A DNA stretch of 64,000 nt. It comes from Paenibacillus sp. DCT19. Its GTDB lineage: Bacteria > Bacillota > Bacilli > Paenibacillales > Paenibacillaceae. This document shows positions 56,228 to 64,000 of the stretch, piece after piece. The stretch is from the NCBI RefSeq assembly GCF_003268635.1, contig NZ_CP029639.1:4165501-4229500 (forward strand). Reading direction: 5' to 3'. How positions within the stretch are numbered: the stretch's first letter is position 1; the number at the start of each line of letters is the position of its first letter. The notes below the pieces were generated by a model. The model did not search any database and had not been told where the DNA came from. It saw only the letters and a list, made by a program, of their open reading frames with translations. Made by a program: the position numbers and the translations under genes.

Positions 56228-56865
56228 TTAGTCCTGCTTGCGCGGTACAACCGAGATACGGTAAGCCGCCACATTCAACCCTTTTTCCACAGCATCGGTA
56301 ATCAGATCCTTCACAACTTTGTTCTCTGCACCTTTGGCTACAACAAGCACTCCACGAATTTGTGGTTTCAGTTTCTTGGTCACAATCGGTGTCTGATCCC
56401 CTGAAATTTCATAAGTAATAATCTCGCCATCCCTGGTGTACTGGGTCATGTGCCTTTTACCCCACTGGCATCCGTCTCTTCTGTTAGCTGCTGAGAGTCT
56501 TTCACATTGCGCTGAACCACTAATTCCTCCGTTGAATCGACTGTAACCATGACATCGACTGTTCCCACACCAACGATGTTCTCGAGCACACTCTTGATCT
56601 TGTCCTCAAATGCCATCTCGATTGCCTGAAAAGGGTTTGGATCTGTCAAGTCATTCTGCATCGTTGCCATGGATGTTGCTGGATCAGGAGGTTCCCGGCC
56701 GATATTTTCCGTATCAATCTGTTTGACGTTAACAAATGAATTGAACAGCATGATACCAACGCCGATTAACCCCAATATAATGAGCCATCGAAACGTTTGA
56801 CTACGCCGACCTCCATCTTCTCCGCCGCCCAGCCACACCTCAATTTTTTTAAGCCACTTTCTCAC
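56228..56865 (-). CDS. spoIIIAG: stage III sporulation protein AG, frameshifted
   Basis: SpoIIIAG forms the large ring of the mother cell-forespore channel. The N-terminal part (56446-56865) has a membrane helix (WLIILGLIGVGIMLF) and ends out of frame as TDASGVKGT. The C-terminal part (56228-56449) begins MTQYTRDGEIITYEISG. Reading one more base in the C4 run at 56460-56463 joins them as DASGGKRHMTQYTRDG, giving about 212 residues, as expected for the family. The flanking spoIIIAF and AH are intact. Confidence 0.9.
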
Positions 56866-56880
56866 CGCACACCCTCCTTC

Positions 56881-57759
56881 TTATAACGCATGCGCGTTCT
56901 TTTGTTCTTTTACCTGTACCTGACTCGCATCGATATCCCATTTTTCCGTCAACAGCGTTATAATCTGTACGGCATGCTCCGAGCGTGATGAAGCTATATC
57001 CCCGCCTTGAGGCTGAGTAAGTGTTTCCTGACTACCGGCAACCGGTTCAGCATCCGCATCTACCGTATTTCCATGGACATCTGGCTGCCCTGAAGGGGAG
57101 CTAACGGAAGATTGCTCATCCGTCCTCACCTTAATCTGAACCGAAGGAATGTGAATGGTACCAATTTGAATCGGCTCCTGCTTGAATGAGGATTCACCTG
57201 TTGCCTGAGCTTGGTCTTGTTCGAACACAGAAGCACTGTCAGCTTCGCCTTCGTTACGTTCAGCGTTAATCCCTATTGCCTCCGGCTGACCGCTCATTTC
57301 GACCATAACACGTTGGATCACTGGTAAATGTACTGGAGAGGCGACTTCGGATTCCGGTTGAACCTTATCCATCAGGAGCTTCACCTCCACAGACTGAACA
57401 CGTTCCCCCGTGCTTTGTTCAATCTGGTCTTTCATTACCTTGGCTAACTCTTTCGCTGTCCACGCTAAAGATTGCTCCTGCTCATTCAGCTGAAGGCGTT
57501 TCCCCTGTGCTAATATCTGCTCTAAGGTGGCATTCCCCTCCGATGGAGATTCCATAGCCGTCATTGCCCGCTTGAGTTCATTAACTGGGTCGCTCTTGAG
57601 CAACTTAGTTATAGGCGATAGGAGGGTAAGCAGGATAAGGAGGCTCAGCACAAGCTTGACGTAACGCTCCATCGAACGATTGGGCAATAACATATCCACA
57701 AACGTTGCGAGCAAAACGATCATGATTACTTCCTGGAGCCAGTTGCTCAGCCACCCCAT
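56881..57759 (-). CDS. spoIIIAF: stage III sporulation protein AF
   Basis: 292 residues. Two N-terminal membrane helices (EVIMIVLLATFVDMLLPN and LVLSLLILLTLLSPI) then a soluble domain, larger than in B. subtilis because of a Ser/Gln-rich insert (about residues 170-250). The C-terminal motif VQIITLLTEKWDIDASQVQV is typical. It lies between spoIIIAE and AG. Confidence 0.92.
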   Translation of the reverse strand: MGWLSNWLQEVIMIVLLATFVDMLLPNRSMERYVKLVLSLLILLTLLSPITKLLKSDPVNELKRAMTAMESPSEGNATLEQILAQGKRLQLNEQEQSLAWTAKELAKVMKDQIEQSTGERVQSVEVKLLMDKVQPESEVASPVHLPVIQRVMVEMSGQPEAIGINAERNEGEADSASVFEQDQAQATGESSFKQEPIQIGTIHIPSVQIKVRTDEQSSVSSPSGQPDVHGNTVDADAEPVAGSQETLTQPQGGDIASSRSEHAVQIITLLTEKWDIDASQVQVKEQKNAHAL

Positions 57760-57790
57760 CCTTTTCAGCTCCTTTCTGCGTATTGTTGCG

Positions 57791-58993
57791 TCATCTCATC
57801 ATGACGGTCAGGTTCCCTGCTGTGAGCAGGATGGTGATTGCTAAGAAAAACATAAGTCCGACAGCAGCTAGCGCTGCGAACACGTAAATCATTGATTTTC
57901 CAATCGCTTGTAAACATCCAACGATCGGTGTATCACCTAGTGGCTGCATGATTGCTCCAGTAATGTTATATATGAGTGCAAGGGCTAAAATTTTGAGTGC
58001 AGGGAAGGCACACAAAAACAGAATAATGATGACCCCCGTAAGACCAATTGCGTTTTTCACCAGCAGCGAAGCTGTAATGACCGTGTCTGTCGCATCTGCA
58101 AATGTCCTGCCTACGACGGGAACAAAGTTGCCTGCGATGTATTTGGCTGCCTTTAAACTGACACCGTCAGCAACAGAGCCTGATGCTCCCTGCACCGAAA
58201 TTACACCTAGAAACATCGTTAGCAGAATGCCGAGCAAGGCAACGCTGATATTACGTAGCAGGTCTGCAAGCTGTGTAAGCTTGTACTTATCCGATAACGA
58301 ACTGACAAGGTGCAACACCGCTGAGAAGAAAAGCAACGGAAATACCAGCATGTGAATTAATGTGCTCACCAGGTGAATCATGAAGATAATCAGCGGATGA
58401 GTCACCGAGACGGTCACCACATTCCCCATCGACGCTAGTAACGTGAAGAGCAGGGGAACCATCGCCATCATAAAACTCACCATGCCCTCAATGGCGTCTT
58501 TGGCATAACCTATGGCTACGCTAAAACTGTTGATTGCGATGACGATAATGACCATATAACAGATAGAATAAGCAATCTTGCTTATGTTGTTTTTCTCAAA
58601 TGCCGTCTGTAAAGTCTCCAGAATCATACTCAGTACACTTAACATCACAATGGTGACTAACAATTTGCCGTTATACAAAATTTCATGCAGCATGAACGTT
58701 CCAATCGCTATAAAGACCGACTTCAGGCTAAATCCTTCATTGCCCGGAATTAACATATCCATAAAAGAGGGCGTTTTTCCCTCCGGAAAAAATCCACCAT
58801 ATTGCCCCATGAGCTGATCCCAGTACTTCTCCACTTGATCCTTCGGAAGCTGGTCAGCCTGCTGCTGCATCCATTCTCCAGACGGTGCACTTGCGGTAAC
58901 ATGTCCGACCATCGCAAACAGAAAACATAGCATTAGTACAAGAGTAAGGCTCCACTGCGGCTTAAAATGGTTGTATTTCATCAAAGTCCGCAT
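57791..58993 (-). CDS. spoIIIAE: stage III sporulation protein AE
   Basis: 400 residues: signal peptide (LTLVLMLCFLFAMVGHVTASA) and about seven or eight membrane segments, with NFVPVVGRTFADATDTVITAS as conserved core. A polytopic component of the SpoIIIA channel. Its start is eight bases after the spoIIIAD stop region, so tightly coupled in the operon. Confidence 0.95.
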   Translation of the reverse strand: MRTLMKYNHFKPQWSLTLVLMLCFLFAMVGHVTASAPSGEWMQQQADQLPKDQVEKYWDQLMGQYGGFFPEGKTPSFMDMLIPGNEGFSLKSVFIAIGTFMLHEILYNGKLLVTIVMLSVLSMILETLQTAFEKNNISKIAYSICYMVIIVIAINSFSVAIGYAKDAIEGMVSFMMAMVPLLFTLLASMGNVVTVSVTHPLIIFMIHLVSTLIHMLVFPLLFFSAVLHLVSSLSDKYKLTQLADLLRNISVALLGILLTMFLGVISVQGASGSVADGVSLKAAKYIAGNFVPVVGRTFADATDTVITASLLVKNAIGLTGVIIILFLCAFPALKILALALIYNITGAIMQPLGDTPIVGCLQAIGKSMIYVFAALAAVGLMFFLAITILLTAGNLTVMMR

Positions 58994-59001
58994 GCCTCCT
59001 T

Positions 59002-59391
59002 CTATACCGGCATTAGTTTCATGACGGTTTCGATAATAATGCTAATAATGGGAATCGCGAGAACCAGGATCAGAACTTTCCCCGCAAGCTCAATTTTGGA
59101 AGCAATGCTCTCTTGACCGGCATCCCTCACAATTTGCGCACCGAATTCAGCAATGTAGGCTATACCTATAATTTTCAGTACAGTTTTCAGATAGATGCTT
59201 TCCATACCTGAGTTTTCGGCGAGCCGCTTCAACACCTCGATGACCGCGCCAATCTTGCCAATCAGTAGCATAAAAATGACTATGCCTGTAGCGGCAGCGA
59301 TGAGAAATGCAAACATGGGCTTTTGTTCTTTGATGACAAGAATGAGAACTGTTGCAATCAACGCTAGCCCTACCACTTGAATAATTTCCAC
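59002..59391 (-). CDS. spoIIIAD: stage III sporulation protein AD
   Basis: 129 residues with three or four hydrophobic segments (IIQVVGLALIATVLILVIKE, FLIAAATGIVIFMLLIGKIG). Typical of SpoIIIAD. Start at 59391 follows spoIIIAC by 32 bp. Confidence 0.95.
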   Translation of the reverse strand: MEIIQVVGLALIATVLILVIKEQKPMFAFLIAAATGIVIFMLLIGKIGAVIEVLKRLAENSGMESIYLKTVLKIIGIAYIAEFGAQIVRDAGQESIASKIELAGKVLILVLAIPIISIIIETVMKLMPV

Positions 59392-59423
59392 AGGTCACCA
59401 CCATCCTGGCTTCATGACCGTTT

Positions 59424-59627
59424 TCATTGGAAAAGGAAGATCGATTTGATCTCTTGCAGCAACCCGTCCAACATACGAACAACCATAAATAACACAACAA
59501 CGAATCCGATAACGGTTACCCAGTGCGCCATATCTTCCTTTCCCATTTGTTTCAGCACCGTGTGAATCATTGCAATGATGATTCCGATGCCCGCAATTTG
59601 GAAAATTGCGTTCACTTCTAGATTCAT
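59424..59627 (-). CDS. spoIIIAC: stage III sporulation protein AC
   Basis: 67 residues, two membrane helices (IFQIAGIGIIIAMIHTVLKQ; VTVIGFVVVLFMVVRMLDGL). This length and motif KQMGKEDMAHW identify SpoIIIAC, a small channel component. Confidence 0.95.
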   Translation of the reverse strand: MNLEVNAIFQIAGIGIIIAMIHTVLKQMGKEDMAHWVTVIGFVVVLFMVVRMLDGLLQEIKSIFLFQ

Positions 59628-59656
59628 GACCTTGGCACCTCACTATCCCGGCAATT

Positions 59657-60175
59657 TCAGAAGATCAGAATGACGATTAACGCTCCGACAAGCATCCCAA
59701 GGCTACGGCTCATTCGTTCATATTTCATTTGGTCAGCCTGTGCACGGGATTCTTCATGCATGAGTTGTTGAATGGCTAGCGAGATATGTTTGGTCTGATC
59801 CTGACGGTCGCTGGTGCCAAGACTGAAGCTTAACTGCAACATGACTTCTCGCTCATCTGCTTTCATTGCAGACTTGTTCCACATGTATTCAATGCCAGCC
59901 TGAAGACTTTCGCGTGCAGTCTGTCCGTATGGCGGATTCATCTGATGTGCTGCATGGAGAAACAACGATCGTACAGGTTCCTTCGTCTGAGCTCCCATTT
60001 TCCCCATCGCATCAGGAAGCGGGGTCAATCCATAATTAATCTCCGTCATCAGTCGTTGCAATGCAGCAATTAATTCCCGTATCTGTCGTGGTCTGAGAGC
60101 GAATTGTCTTGCACGGTAGAAGCCAGCCAGTGTGCTTGCAAACAAGATAATGACAGCACCCAGCATGTTAACCAA
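59657..60175 (-). CDS. spoIIIAB: stage III sporulation protein AB
   Basis: About 172 residues: N-terminal helix (LGAVIILFASTLAGFYRARQ), helical cytoplasmic body with GLTPLPDAMGKMG, and a C-terminal helix (LGMLVGALIVILIF). Structurally GspF-like. A TTG at 60175 has AGGAGGTGAG at eight bases; the frame opens further at 60193 and an ATG lies at 60166. Overlaps the end of spoIIIAA. Confidence 0.92.
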   Translation of the reverse strand: MVNMLGAVIILFASTLAGFYRARQFALRPRQIRELIAALQRLMTEINYGLTPLPDAMGKMGAQTKEPVRSLFLHAAHQMNPPYGQTARESLQAGIEYMWNKSAMKADEREVMLQLSFSLGTSDRQDQTKHISLAIQQLMHEESRAQADQMKYERMSRSLGMLVGALIVILIF

Positions 60176-61172
60176 ATGCCTCACCTCCTGCATCTAGTTG
60201 CTGTAGACCACGCATTTTCCCATCAGCCAAACGAAAGTTCATCCCTCGGCTCGTCCGCCTAAGTTGTACATAACGCTGAAACATCTGCTCCTGGATAAGT
60301 GTTTTTAGCGCTGGCCTAGAAGATAACTCTGCCAGATCCCGCCCATGTGCTGTCGCAATCACCGATACCCCCGAATGCAGTGCCTCCATCACAGCTTCCG
60401 CATCCTCTGGACGACCAATCTCGTCCACAATGATTACGTCTGGAGACATGGAGCGAAGCATCATCATCATGCCTTCTGCCTTTGGACATCCATCCATCAC
60501 ATCTGTGCGTGGTCCAACATCAAAACCAGGTACCCCTTTATAACTTCCAGCGATTTCGGAACGCTCATCCACAATGCCTACCTTAAGTCGAGGACGTAGC
60601 CCTTGAACGAACTCACTTCCACCCACCAGTCTGCAACCATTGCTTATTTGTCTAGCTAGGTCACGTAACAGTGTCGTCTTGCCTTGTTGTGGAGGGGATA
60701 GAATTAACGTATGGAATACCTGTCCGCTTTTCATGTCCAGAAGATAGGGCAGAATGCGATCTGCCACACCATGAACCTCTCGGGCAACCCTTACATTGAA
60801 TCCATTGATATCGCGTAAGGTTTCCACCCGTCCACCACTTAGAACCGTTCGACCAGCAAGTCCGATCCGGTGTCCTCCGGGAATGGTAATGAATCCTTTA
60901 CGAAGCTCTTCTTCCAATGTATAGAGAGAGTGATTACTAATTAGATCCAGCAGCCTGTGCGTTACTTCTTTCTGAGGAATGTAAGCTTCTTCAGGCTTAG
61001 CTGTCAGACTGCCCTGTGCGGTAAGAAAGTGATAGGTATCTCCAGCATTAATCTCGAGCGGTCTCCCTTCCCGGATACGCACTTCCTCCACTTTCTCTAA
61101 TACGGTAGGCGGCATTCTCCCTAGAATGGTTCGGATCGGTTCCGGAAAAAGCTCCTTCCAGTTCACTTTCAT
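60168..61172 (-). CDS. spoIIIAA: stage III sporulation protein AA (ATPase)
   Basis: 334 residues. Walker A SPPQQGKTTLLRDLARQI, Walker B DVIIVDEIGRPEDAEAV, and SVIATAHGRDLAELSSRPAL. It powers the SpoIIIA channel from the mother cell and is distantly related to type II and IV secretion ATPases. First gene of the operon; GGAGG lies before the ATG. Confidence 0.96.
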   Translation of the reverse strand: MKVNWKELFPEPIRTILGRMPPTVLEKVEEVRIREGRPLEINAGDTYHFLTAQGSLTAKPEEAYIPQKEVTHRLLDLISNHSLYTLEEELRKGFITIPGGHRIGLAGRTVLSGGRVETLRDINGFNVRVAREVHGVADRILPYLLDMKSGQVFHTLILSPPQQGKTTLLRDLARQISNGCRLVGGSEFVQGLRPRLKVGIVDERSEIAGSYKGVPGFDVGPRTDVMDGCPKAEGMMMMLRSMSPDVIIVDEIGRPEDAEAVMEALHSGVSVIATAHGRDLAELSSRPALKTLIQEQMFQRYVQLRRTSRGMNFRLADGKMRGLQQLDAGGEAFG

Positions 61173-61233
61173 GAGTAGGCTCCTCCAACCTTGGTTTCAA
61201 ATTGATCGCGTTGCTGGTGCTTGTTCATATCTC

Positions 61234-61262
61234 ATGTTTATGCCTGTACATCGAATTTATGA
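61234..61262 (-). promoter_or_regulatory. possible sigma-E promoter of the spoIIIA operon
   Basis: On the minus strand TCATAAATT (-35 side, 61254-61262) and CATAAACAT (-10 side, 61234-61242) resemble the sigma-E pattern (kmATATT, about 14 bp, CATACAnT) with several mismatches. It is 62 bp before spoIIIAA, which is under sigma-E in B. subtilis. Confidence 0.4.
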
Positions 61263-61323
61263 CGCTGAATCTAGCAATTCTTTTTAACTGCAAAATGAGA
61301 GACGTCACTTCTTGCTTCATGTC

Positions 61324-61376
61324 AAAAAAGCCGAAATAGGAAAGCATCGTTCATGCTTCCCTGTTTCGGTCTTTTG
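61324..61376 (-). terminator. rho-independent terminator after the mannosidase gene
   Basis: On the minus strand ACCGAAACAGGGAAGCAT opposes ATGCTTTCCTATTTCGGC with slight mismatch, followed by U6. Confidence 0.83.
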
Positions 61377-61401
61377 TCGAATTATTATAGATACTCATGA
61401 A

Positions 61402-63936
61402 TTATCTTGTTAGTGTAACGGGTACCTCATCCGCATTTAATGCTGATACGGTGATATGTTGGTATTTGAGTGCTTCTCCATCTGCCTGACGTATATCAAT
61501 GGTTCGCTGCTCCCCTGGAAGCAGATCAAAATAGTTATCACTCATGCGCACATTACCTTGCGGGATCAGAATCTGAACCATTCTAGCTACCGCATCATTT
61601 GCCTGCACAAGCAATTGCTGGGTTTCTTCATTATATGAAGCGTGAATACTGCTCAGGCTAAGCTGTACATCTTTTGCATCACGTAAATAATAAACGTTAT
61701 CTAGGCACTCCCATGCAGGCGCAGACAACTTCAGCACCGCCTGTTCTGGAGATAGGTCTTTCAACACTTCCTGTTCGTCCCACTCCCCCAGTTTTACGAC
61801 GCCATTAGCTTCCACCTGTGCATGCAGCTCCATACGATGAATGGATTGACCCTGCATATCATAAACCTCAAGAATCACCAGTCCATTAAGAGAAGATAAG
61901 TGATCATTAATCACCCACACCTCCAACAACTCGCCGGGTTCATGGTTCAGACTTAATAGTAATGGATGATAAAATTTACGCGCATAATAATAGGACGCTT
62001 TTGGTAGCAACTCATAATCAATTAACGACCAACTCGTTCCAGGCCAACTGTCGCCGTGCTGCCAGATTAAGGAACCACTTGTGCGCGTTTTGTTGCGCCG
62101 ATAATGCTCAATTCCATATTTCAAGCCCTCAGCCTGAGTCAACATCGAAAACTGGATATACTCATCTAGATTTTGGGGTACTCCTGTGAACCCTTCCATG
62201 AGCAAAATGCCCTTCTGATGGTTCGTATCCTTGTTACGATAAGCCATCTCTACGCTTCCCCAATAGAATTGATCCTTTGGAATGTTTCGTTCCAACGTAT
62301 ACTTCGTGGCAGAGGCATGCATACCAAACTCACTGCTGAATAACGTGAAATCATTTTTATAGTTTTTGAACGTGACACCCTCCACACTGTAATCTAGCAA
62401 AGGCACCTCGCCAAATTTACGTGGATAGACGGAGCCATGCCACACTTGCCAGTTGTGACGATCACCATGATTCGGATCATTCGCATCATTGCCGCCATAA
62501 GGGGAAGAAGGCCAGTATTGGCGGGCAGGGTCAAGCTGTTCTAGCAATTCTGGTAAAATCTCATGATATATCGTTTCACCGTAAAAAGGTGTCGTAATCT
62601 CTCCGGATGACGATTTCATGTCGTACAGCCAGTCGATCTCGTTATTTCCGCACCATAAAGCAAGTGACGCATGATTGCGCAGCCTTTGAATGTTGCAGAT
62701 GGCTTCCTGCCGAACATTTTCCACAAAATCAGCATTGTAATCTGGGAAAAGCGCGTTGGCAAAAGCAAAGTCCTGCCACACTAGTAAGCCGAGCTCATCA
62801 CAAAGATCGTAGAAGACGTCTTTCTCATATATGCCTCCTGCCCAGATTCGCAGCATGTTCATATTAGCCTCTACGCCCAGCATGATCAGATGTTTATATC
62901 GTGAGTCAGGAGCCGCTCCAATCAGATTATCTACTGGAATCCAATTCGATCCTTTGGCAAACAACTTTACACCATTGATATGAAAAGCAAACGCTGGCTG
63001 TCCCTGATCATCTTCCAGCACCAGTTCCACGGTTCGAATTCCAATTCGTTGCTCTCTCCGATCTACCTCCACGCCGTCTGCAAGCAATACCGTTTCTAGT
63101 TGATAGAGGTAAGGCTTACCCAGATCATGCGTCCACCACAATTGTGGCTGCGATACCTGAAGATCGAATCCAACCTTACCACGTAGGAACTCACCCTCCG
63201 CATGAGCCACAACCTGCTGATCCGCATCAAGTAAACGAGCACGATAGGTCAGATGGCCACATCCGCGATACTTTTTCGCTTCAAGCTCAACTTTAATGTC
63301 CGCCTGCTGGTTGTCACACTGCTTCGTATATGCATATACCCCTTCCAATTTGGCTTGCACATGACGCTCCAGTCTAACCTTACCCCAGATCCCTACGGTT
63401 ACGATGCGTGGCCCCCAGTCCCAGCCGTAATTCATCGCTGCCTTCCGAATCCATGGGCGTTCCTTTGTGTATGAAGACCACTGCATCAGTGCTTTATCTC
63501 TGTGATAGAGGTAGAGTGGGTCAAAGCGGACAGCAATCGTATTTTTGCCTTGGCGTATAACGCGGGAGACATCATACACGTACGTTCGGTGCATATTACT
63601 GGCCGTTCCAATCTCAAGACCATTCACATAAACCGTAGCATGAGTATCTAACCCTTCGAAAATCAGTTCCCAGCGCTCCTGTTGGGTTGGATCGGCATCC
63701 ATCTGAAAACGTGTGCGATACCACCACTCCTTCTGCTCCACCCAGCGCGAATTGATATCGTTATGCCCATAATACGGATGATCAATTAGCTTGCGTTCGA
63801 TCAGCGTGGAATGTACATCACCCGGCACACTCGCACTAATCCAGAAACGGTCATCCAAATCTGCATCTGCAATGGTCAGCGGCGGTTTCTCGCCCACTTC
63901 ATATTGCTGAATTCTCCAATTATCATGTAGTAGCAT
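61402..63936 (-). CDS. glycoside hydrolase family 2 beta-mannosidase
   Basis: About 844 residues, cytoplasmic (no signal peptide). N-terminal sugar-binding jelly roll (WISASVPGDVHSTLIERKLI), GH2 immunoglobulin domain, and TIM barrel. The acid/base glutamate is in LALWCGNNEIDWLYD and the nucleophile glutamate in FTLFSSEFGMHA. PGDVHSTL and FEGLDTHATVYVNG are typical of beta-mannosidases rather than beta-galactosidases. It releases mannose from internalised beta-1,4-mannooligosaccharides. GGAGG lies eight bases before the ATG at 63936; the frame opens at 63960. No transporter is visible nearby. Confidence 0.9.
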   Translation of the reverse strand: MLLHDNWRIQQYEVGEKPPLTIADADLDDRFWISASVPGDVHSTLIERKLIDHPYYGHNDINSRWVEQKEWWYRTRFQMDADPTQQERWELIFEGLDTHATVYVNGLEIGTASNMHRTYVYDVSRVIRQGKNTIAVRFDPLYLYHRDKALMQWSSYTKERPWIRKAAMNYGWDWGPRIVTVGIWGKVRLERHVQAKLEGVYAYTKQCDNQQADIKVELEAKKYRGCGHLTYRARLLDADQQVVAHAEGEFLRGKVGFDLQVSQPQLWWTHDLGKPYLYQLETVLLADGVEVDRREQRIGIRTVELVLEDDQGQPAFAFHINGVKLFAKGSNWIPVDNLIGAAPDSRYKHLIMLGVEANMNMLRIWAGGIYEKDVFYDLCDELGLLVWQDFAFANALFPDYNADFVENVRQEAICNIQRLRNHASLALWCGNNEIDWLYDMKSSSGEITTPFYGETIYHEILPELLEQLDPARQYWPSSPYGGNDANDPNHGDRHNWQVWHGSVYPRKFGEVPLLDYSVEGVTFKNYKNDFTLFSSEFGMHASATKYTLERNIPKDQFYWGSVEMAYRNKDTNHQKGILLMEGFTGVPQNLDEYIQFSMLTQAEGLKYGIEHYRRNKTRTSGSLIWQHGDSWPGTSWSLIDYELLPKASYYYARKFYHPLLLSLNHEPGELLEVWVINDHLSSLNGLVILEVYDMQGQSIHRMELHAQVEANGVVKLGEWDEQEVLKDLSPEQAVLKLSAPAWECLDNVYYLRDAKDVQLSLSSIHASYNEETQQLLVQANDAVARMVQILIPQGNVRMSDNYFDLLPGEQRTIDIRQADGEALKYQHITVSALNADEVPVTLTR

Positions 63937-64000
63937 GGTTTCTGCCTCCATCTCAATCATTCAAATTCCATCCAATGAGTTTATTTATTTTATTTTGCTT

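Noticed and set aside
1..64000. prophage, CRISPR array, transposase, tRNA or rRNA genes, or defence system
   Set aside because: No such genes, direct-repeat arrays or RNA hallmarks were seen on either strand.

Overview
The window is a stretch of Firmicute chromosome, most probably from a Paenibacillus. Evidence: a full set of endospore genes (spo0A, spoIIA operon, spoVA genes, spoIVB, spoIIM, spoIIIA operon), AGGAGG-type ribosome binding sites, moderate GC, and a gene order that follows the Bacillus subtilis riboflavin-lysA-spoVA-sigF-dacF-xerD-fur block and the spo0A-recN-dxs-xse-nusB-acc-spoIIIA block. I see no tRNA, rRNA, CRISPR array, prophage or insertion sequence. Most genes are on the minus strand.

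Layout. (1) 1-4170: riboflavin operon ribD-ribE-ribBA-ribH (ribH runs off the left edge) under an FMN riboswitch with a distant terminator. (2) 4267-9270: ppiB, lysA and a short spoVA operon (AA-AB-AF) lacking the AC-AD-AE genes. (3) 9280-12750: a lineage-specific insert between spoVAA and sigF, with a palindromic element, a divergent AraC regulator/EamA transporter pair and an unknown membrane-anchored protein. (4) 12811-18888: sigF-spoIIAB-spoIIAA-dacF, punA, xerD, a DUF4227 gene and fur. (5) 18997-29322: spoIIM, EndoQ-like nuclease, nudF, peptidase T-like gene, the Prli42-like miniprotein, lipB and a branched-chain 2-oxoacid dehydrogenase cluster. (6) 29568-38779: an accessory stretch with a DUF2627 protein, a K+ channel-like protein, thymidine kinase, two zinc-ribbon proteins, a permuted NlpC/P60-like protein, an iron-regulated locus (flavoprotein reductase, AraC-SBP reading frame, three Fur boxes), a FlxA-like protein and a GGDEF protein. 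(7) 39250-61172: spo0A, spoIVB, recN, argR, tlyA, dxs, ispA, xseB/A, folD, nusB, Asp23/AmaP genes, accCB and spoIIIAA-AH. (8) 61402-63936: a GH2 beta-mannosidase.

How the genes work together: Spo0A-P and sigma-H start sporulation. SpoIIAA/AB control sigma-F. SpoIVB, SpoIIM, the SpoIIIA channel and SpoVA act later, in engulfment, mother cell-forespore signalling and dipicolinic acid handling. LysA shares its precursor, meso-diaminopimelate, with the cell wall and spore cortex. Fur probably controls the reductase/siderophore locus.

Two things stand out. First, four conserved genes (ribBA, lysA, spoVAA, spoIIIAG) each carry a one-base contraction in a homopolymer run. This looks more like an indel-prone assembly than real gene loss. 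Second, an AraC regulator runs in frame into a siderophore-binding lipoprotein, yet the joining segment holds a well-formed promoter, a near-perfect Fur box, a Shine-Dalgarno and a lipoprotein signal peptide. I did not find an obviously new multi-gene system. All family calls come from reading the sequence, with no database search.
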